From Candidatus Aenigmatarchaeota archaeon (lineage in GTDB: Archaea; Aenigmatarchaeota; Aenigmatarchaeia; PWEA01; B50-G16), in NCBI GenBank assembly GCA_003663345.1, contig QMZU01000029.1:1-7723 (forward strand): a stretch of DNA of 7,723 nt, read 5' to 3'. Numbering within the stretch: position 1 is the first letter of the stretch; each line of letters begins with the position of its first letter. Made by a program: the position numbers and the translations under genes. Below are positions 4,704-7,723 of the stretch, in pieces. The notes below the pieces were generated by a model. The model had not been told where the DNA came from, searched no databases, and saw nothing but the letters and a program-made list of their open reading frames with translations.

Positions 4704-5102
4704 CTAATCACCGAGCACCTTGGTTATCTCCGCGAGCGTGAGACTCTTACATGTTATCTCATCCTTGGTCTTTGAAACCTTTATCCCCTCAAGCCCCAGA
4801 GGATTGCCCTTGTAAACCTTCAACCTCTTGAAGGCCTCCCTGCCTCTGGCCTTCTTCCTTGGGAGCATCCCTCTCACAGACCTCCTGAATATACCATCAC
4901 TCCTCCTTGGATAGTAAGGTCCGTGATGCGGGTCGCCCCTATCCCTCTTCTCCTTGAACCTCTCTTTTATATTTTTCGGGTTTCCGGTAACGACTATCCC
5001 ATCACAGTTGAATACCACCACTTCGTTCCCCTTCAGGAGCTCCTTTGCAACATACGAGGCCAGCCTTCCCAGAATCTGACCCTCACCATCAATAACTATC
5101 AT
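4704..5102 (-). CDS. rpl13: Large-subunit ribosomal protein uL13
   Basis: A 132-residue protein from the preferred start, a normal archaeal length, binding 23S rRNA. Family marks: VIDGEGQILGRLASYVAKEL, then VVVFNCDGIVVTGNPKN, then PRRSDGIFRRSVRGMLPRKKARGREAFKRLKVY. Three in-frame starts lie close together: GTG 5111, ATG 5108 (sharing the A of the rpl18e TGA) and ATG 5102. I prefer 5102 because GGAGTGAT stands at a workable distance and it gives the usual short MIVIDGEG end. Confidence 0.96.
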   Translation of the reverse strand: MIVIDGEGQILGRLASYVAKELLKGNEVVVFNCDGIVVTGNPKNIKERFKEKRDRGDPHHGPYYPRRSDGIFRRSVRGMLPRKKARGREAFKRLKVYKGNPLGLEGIKVSKTKDEITCKSLTLAEITKVLGD

Positions 5103-5107
5103 AATCA

Positions 5108-5458
5108 TCACTCCATTATCCTTATACCCTTCCCATCCTTGTACTTCTCAGCGAACTCCTTCAGTTCCAGAACCTTTCCACCTGCCTCCTCTATCTTTCT
5201 TTTCGCATCCCTCGAGAACTGGAAGGCCCCGACCTCCACCTTTTTCATTATAGCACCGTATCCCAGAACCTTTCCGGGTACCACAATCTTCTCACCATCC
5301 TTGCAGTATCTCTGGAACTTCGCCACGTTAACCCTTGCCCTCCTTCTCGAGGGTCTTTCCAGCCTCTTCGCCACATCCTTCCAAAGTTTAGTCTTATATC
5401 TATTCAAATCCCTGATGAGCTCCTTTAGGAGCGGATTTGTCGGTCCTGTTCTCTTCAC
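5108..5458 (-). CDS. rpl18e: Large-subunit ribosomal protein eL18
   Basis: A 116-residue protein found only in archaea and eukaryotes, equivalent to halobacterial L18e (HL29). It starts KRTGPTNPLLKELIRDLN and contains RPSRRRARVNVAKFQRYCKD, VVPGKVLGYG and AFQFSRDAKRKIEEAGGK. No ATG is available. The start is GTG 5458, 3 nt behind GGTGGT, with TTG 5461 as alternative. The frame is open further upstream to 5572, but that part is tRNA-Leu. The Shine-Dalgarno starts two bases after the tRNA CCA, so after tRNA 3' processing the leader would be about 11 nt. Confidence 0.95.
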   Translation of the reverse strand: MKRTGPTNPLLKELIRDLNRYKTKLWKDVAKRLERPSRRRARVNVAKFQRYCKDGEKIVVPGKVLGYGAIMKKVEVGAFQFSRDAKRKIEEAGGKVLELKEFAEKYKDGKGIRIME

Positions 5459-5486
5459 CAAACCACCTTTGGTGCGAGGGGTGGGA

Positions 5487-5546
5487 TTCTCCTCCTCCCC
5501 CATCCGGTGAGGATGGGTTGATAAGGGCGGGTGCGGCGCCCTTATT
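5487..5546 (-). repeat. T-loop intron (59/60) of tRNA-Leu, diverged member of the shared intron family
   Basis: This 60-nt intron keeps both hairpins of the Lys and Asp introns: AATAAGGGCG/CGCCCTTAT with a changed loop (CCGCACC instead of CCTTCCC), then CAACCCATCC with GGATGG closing over a changed loop. The tail GGGAGGAGGAGAA is its own. Tail GAG pairs with T54-T55-C56. Changes sit in loops while stems stay paired, which points to selection on the RNA fold. Confidence 0.9.
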
Positions 5547-5579
5547 TTCGAACCCACGGAGTGCCTACGCACACAGGAT

Positions 5580-5638
5580 CTCTTCTTCGGTGCAATTTTC
5601 TATCATTCCTCTTTGAGGTCAACACTTAAATATCGAAA
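5580..5638 (-). other. Anticodon-loop intron (37/38) of tRNA-Leu
   Basis: A 59-nt intron at the canonical position. BHB: outer helix CAGGA/TCCTG, central helix with three of four pairs (CTT/AAG, then A opposite G), bulges AG|T and AG|A. Internal CCTC/GAGG can form a short hairpin. Less regular than the other BHB motifs. Confidence 0.88.
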
Positions 5639-5654
5639 CTTAAGTCCTGCACCT

Positions 5655-5680
5655 TTGACCGGTTTCCATTCCTGGAAACT
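5655..5680 (-). other. D-arm intron (21/22) of tRNA-Leu
   Basis: A 26-nt intron between A21 and A22. Central helix GGCC/GGTC (one G·T), bulges AA|A and AA|A, inner hairpin GTTTCC/GGAAAC with loop AGGAAT. CAAAG occurs at both borders, so sequence alone allows the cut to slide by up to 5 nt; the BHB fixes it. Removal gives GGCCAAAGGTGCAGGACTTAAG, split here as GGCCAA and AGGTGCAGG, which matches typical archaeal tRNA-Leu. Confidence 0.88.
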
Positions 5681-5704
5681 TTGGCCAGGCTTGGTTACCC
5701 TCGC

Positions 5705-6484
5705 CTACAGTTTATCCTCCAGTTCCTTGGCCCTTCTCTTCAGTATCTCAAGGGCCTCATTTAATATATATTTCGGATCCAGAGCCGATATGCTCTCTAT
5801 CTGGAATATGAACCTCGTATCCTTTGGCTCAACCTTCACAGCTTCCGATGCCTCCACACACTCCATGCACAGGATGCATTTCTCAGGGTTTTTCACCACA
5901 GGTTTCTTCCCATCATACTCGAAGACACCGGGCGGACAGCTCTTCACTATCTTCTTGGCTTCACCATCCTTCAGCTTTCTCCCATCAACAGTTATCTCCG
6001 GGTAATATTTGTATGATACAATTGCTGCCCTGTACTTGGCATGATCCAGCCCTCTTCCGAGGGTCGCCACGGCCTCGAGCTTCAGTTTCTGGTCCTCACC
6101 CAGCTTCACGAGCGGTATATTATCGTAAAGCGGCACCACGTCCTCATGCGTACTCACGAAATCTCCGCTATAGACTGTTCCCGGGCCAACCCTCTCCAGG
6201 ACGAGCGTGACCTGGCAGTTCGGACAACCCTTACCCTTGCATTCACACTCCTCCGGAAAGTTAAACTCCCCTGGCTTGAACTTCAGCGGCATCAACCCTA
6301 TCCTCTGCGCCAGCATCTCATCAAACATCACAGAGTCATTCTCCACGAAGTCCACGTACTTCACGGCCATCACAGGAACCTCTGTCATTGACACCCTTCT
6401 CAGGGCATTTGCAAAAGCCGGGTTTATACCATCTATATCCAGCACCAGTTTATTCTCTCCCTTCTCAAGGACCTTGATCTTCAA
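5705..6484 (-). CDS. rpoD: DNA-directed RNA polymerase subunit D (Rpb3-like) with Fe-S domain
   Basis: A 259-residue subunit that forms the assembly platform of archaeal RNA polymerase with L, N and P. The alpha-like dimerisation part includes NPAFANALRRVSMTEVPVMAV and RIGLMPLK. A first cysteine group (C80, C82, C87, C90 in ECECKGKGCPNC) lies in domain 2. The ferredoxin-like insertion has C183 and C203-x2-C206-x2-C209, four cysteines that fit one [4Fe-4S] cluster; a second cluster, present in some methanogens, is absent. No ATG is available: TTG 6484 stands 3 nt behind GGTGGT, TTG 6487 directly behind it. The TAG stop touches the first base of tRNA-Leu. Confidence 0.96.
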   Translation of the reverse strand: MKIKVLEKGENKLVLDIDGINPAFANALRRVSMTEVPVMAVKYVDFVENDSVMFDEMLAQRIGLMPLKFKPGEFNFPEECECKGKGCPNCQVTLVLERVGPGTVYSGDFVSTHEDVVPLYDNIPLVKLGEDQKLKLEAVATLGRGLDHAKYRAAIVSYKYYPEITVDGRKLKDGEAKKIVKSCPPGVFEYDGKKPVVKNPEKCILCMECVEASEAVKVEPKDTRFIFQIESISALDPKYILNEALEILKRRAKELEDKL

Positions 6485-6493
6485 CAAACCACC

Positions 6494-6880
6494 TCATAAC
6501 CTCCTTCCCCTTCTACCACCAGGCTTCCTTGTGGTATCATGGGGTATTGGGGTAACATCCTCTATCCTTCCGATCCTCAAACCAGCCCTGGTGAGGGCCC
6601 TTATGGCTGGCTGGGCACCCTTCCCAGGATTCTTCGGTCCATGACCTCCAGGGGCCCTGACCTTTATGTGAACCCCTGTTATCCCCTTGCTCTTCGCCTC
6701 CTCAGCGGCCTTCCTCGCCGCGATCATGGCAGGGAAGGGGGAACCCTTCTCCCTGTCCTTATCCGTAACCATACCTCCAGAGTACCTCGCAATGGTTTCG
6801 GCACCGGTCAGATCAGTGATATGAATGATTGTGTTATTTGATGAAGAGTATATGTGTGCAACACCCCATCTTTCTGCCAT
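6494..6880 (-). CDS. rps11: Small-subunit ribosomal protein uS11
   Basis: A 128-residue protein of the 30S platform that borders the mRNA exit. Family marks: [22 protein letters not shown] at the start, then [22 protein letters not shown], and the C-terminal [23 protein letters not shown] start 8 nt after the rps4 stop. The rpoD Shine-Dalgarno begins directly after its TGA. Confidence 0.98.
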   Translation of the reverse strand: MAERWGVAHIYSSSNNTIIHITDLTGAETIARYSGGMVTDKDREKGSPFPAMIAARKAAEEAKSKGITGVHIKVRAPGGHGPKNPGKGAQPAIRALTRAGLRIGRIEDVTPIPHDTTRKPGGRRGRRL

Positions 6881-6888
6881 ATCAACAC

Positions 6889-7356
6889 CTACTTCTCAAG
6901 ATCAACCTTTATCTTATCCTCAAGGTCCTTTGGAACAAGGAATGACGGCCACCTGATCTTTTTCTCCCCGACCATCACATGCTTGTGGACTATGAACTGC
7001 CTTGCCTGCTTAGGTGTGTTGGCAAGACCCTTCCTGAAAAGAATGGTCTGGAGCCTCCTCTCCAGTATATCCCTCACGGTCAGTTCCAGCAGGTCATCCA
7101 GTGTGGGGTTATCTCCCACCAGCCCGAGTCTCTTTACCCTCTCAAAGAGTTTCTCCATCTTCTCAGGGTCCTCCACAGCCGACAGTTCCTTGGCCTGCTT
7201 CCTTATCCCTCTGAGTATCGCCTCACTTCTCCATATCTCTCTCTTCCTTCTCAGACCATACTCCTTCAGGAGCTCATTCTCCATATCTATCCTTTTCTTG
7301 TCCCAGGGTTTCTTTGGTGTCTGATACTTCTTTCTCTGCCTCTTTATGTCACCCAT
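6889..7356 (-). CDS. rps4: Small-subunit ribosomal protein uS4
   Basis: A 155-residue primary 16S rRNA binder that starts 30S assembly. Family marks: [20 protein letters not shown] at the start, [18 protein letters not shown], and the S4 RNA-binding domain at about 100-135 ([34 protein letters not shown]). I chose ATG 7356 because archaeal uS4 begins MGD and GAGGCGAT lies 5 nt before it; ATG 7362 is in frame and overlaps the rps13 TGA. Confidence 0.97.
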   Translation of the reverse strand: MGDIKRQRKKYQTPKKPWDKKRIDMENELLKEYGLRRKREIWRSEAILRGIRKQAKELSAVEDPEKMEKLFERVKRLGLVGDNPTLDDLLELTVRDILERRLQTILFRKGLANTPKQARQFIVHKHVMVGEKKIRWPSFLVPKDLEDKIKVDLEK

Positions 7357-7358
7357 CC

Positions 7359-7723
7359 TCATCGCCTCTTCTTGCTCACACCGACACTCTTACCCTTTCT
7401 GAAGGATGACCTTGTCCTCTGCCCCCTGACCGGCAGACCCCTCCTGTGCCTTATTCCTCTATAGTTACCGAGTTTCTTCAACCTGTTTATATCCTCTCTG
7501 ACCTTCATGTGCAGGTCAGATGCTACGAGATGATAATTCTCCCCGGTCACGGGGTCCTTCCTCCGGTTCAGGAGGTAATCCGGTATCCCATAATTCCCGG
7601 GATTCCTTATCACGTCCTCCAGCTTCTTCACATCACTCTCGGGAAGCGCCCCTATCTCCACATTCTCAACACCTGATCTCTTCAGAACAGCCTTGGCTAA
7701 GGTGAAGCTCACTCCCTTTATAC
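7359..7723 (-). CDS. rps13: Small-subunit ribosomal protein uS13 (5' end off the window)
   Basis: The last 120 codons are visible; the first roughly 30 residues lie beyond the right edge. uS13 sits in the 30S head and contacts the 50S subunit and P-site tRNA. The reading frame enters as [18 protein letters not shown]; the GTG at 7712 codes for the valine inside this conserved stretch and is not the start. Further marks: [35 protein letters not shown] and the basic tail. Gene order rps13-rps4-rps11-rpoD is the common archaeal one. Confidence 0.97.
   Translation of the reverse strand, partial: IKGVSFTLAKAVLKRSGVENVEIGALPESDVKKLEDVIRNPGNYGIPDYLLNRRKDPVTGENYHLVASDLHMKVREDINRLKKLGNYRGIRHRRGLPVRGQRTRSSFRKGKSVGVSKKRR

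Larger units (their letters stand above)
5470..5704 (-). tRNA. tRNA-Leu (anticodon TAA), three introns
   Basis: The 235-nt gene yields a 90-nt type II tRNA after introns at 5655-5680 (26 nt), 5580-5638 (59 nt) and 5487-5546 (60 nt) are removed. Acceptor GCGAGGG pairs with CCCTCGC, discriminator A, encoded CCA. D-arm: TAACCAAGCCTGGCCAA then AGGTG. Anticodon stem CAGGA/TCCTG, loop CTTAAGA (anticodon 5640-5642). Long variable arm with GTGC-GTAG-GCAC. T-arm GTGGG-TTCGAAT-CCCAC. It sits between rpoD and rpl18e with no spacer on the rpoD side. tRNA-Leu co-transcribed with L18e, L13 and S9 genes is known in Haloarcula, so the location is old; the introns are the novelty. Confidence 0.95.

Noticed and set aside
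5755..5775. AAATATATATTAA in rpoD as the promoter of tRNA-Leu
   Set aside because: It lies about 60 bp before the tRNA, would need a leader of some 36 nt, and encodes conserved rpoD codons. Kept only as a possibility in the findings.
7710..7712. GTG at 7712 as the start of rps13
   Set aside because: The frame continues to the window edge with GIKG, which is conserved in uS13, so the gene starts outside the window.

Overview
The window is a piece of an archaeal chromosome. The evidence is a chain of archaeal-type ribosomal protein and RNA polymerase genes (RpoH, RpoN, RpoD with a ferredoxin-like cysteine cluster, eL18), TATA/BRE promoters, a free-standing 5S rRNA gene, and tRNA genes interrupted by bulge-helix-bulge (BHB) introns. 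The gene order rps13-rps4-rps11-rpoD-tRNA(Leu)-rpl18e-rpl13-rps9-rpoN is the euryarchaeal-type arrangement; tRNA-Leu co-transcribed with the L18e-L13-S9 genes is known from Haloarcula. The unlinked 5S gene and the many introns at unusual tRNA positions would suit a DPANN lineage such as Micrarchaeota or another deep archaeal branch, but I cannot fix the taxon from this window.

Layout. All genes are on the minus strand except one two-gene block. From the right edge, reading leftward: rps13 (5' end off the window), rps4, rps11, rpoD, tRNA-Leu(TAA) with three introns, rpl18e, rpl13, rps9, rpoN, then a membrane-anchored protein with its own TATA box. Next comes a plus-strand, probably autoregulated pair: a winged-helix/minimal-nucleotidyltransferase protein and a HEPN-like protein (1657-2632). 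Left of it, again on the minus strand: 5S rRNA, tRNA-Asp(GTC) with two introns, tRNA-Lys(TTT) with three introns, rpoH, and the first 222 codons of rpoB.

The outstanding feature is in the tRNA genes. Three tRNAs of different specificity carry eight introns between them. All three have an intron in the T-loop at position 59/60, and these T-loop introns are homologous: the Lys and Asp copies share about 55 nucleotides with one mismatch, and the Leu copy about 4.2 kb away keeps the same two-hairpin design. This looks like a small family of tRNA introns that spread between tRNA genes. I worked out the mature tRNAs by removing the introns; all three give full cloverleaves with encoded CCA.

A second theme is extreme packing of tRNA and mRNA. 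tRNA-Leu begins at the first base after the rpoD stop codon, and the rpl18e Shine-Dalgarno lies directly behind its CCA. tRNA-Lys ends 23 nt before the rpoH start. Cutting out these tRNAs must therefore shape the ends of the neighbouring mRNAs. No stretch over 300 bases is without a gene; the largest gap (1509-1656) holds two divergent promoters and two palindromic operator-like sites.
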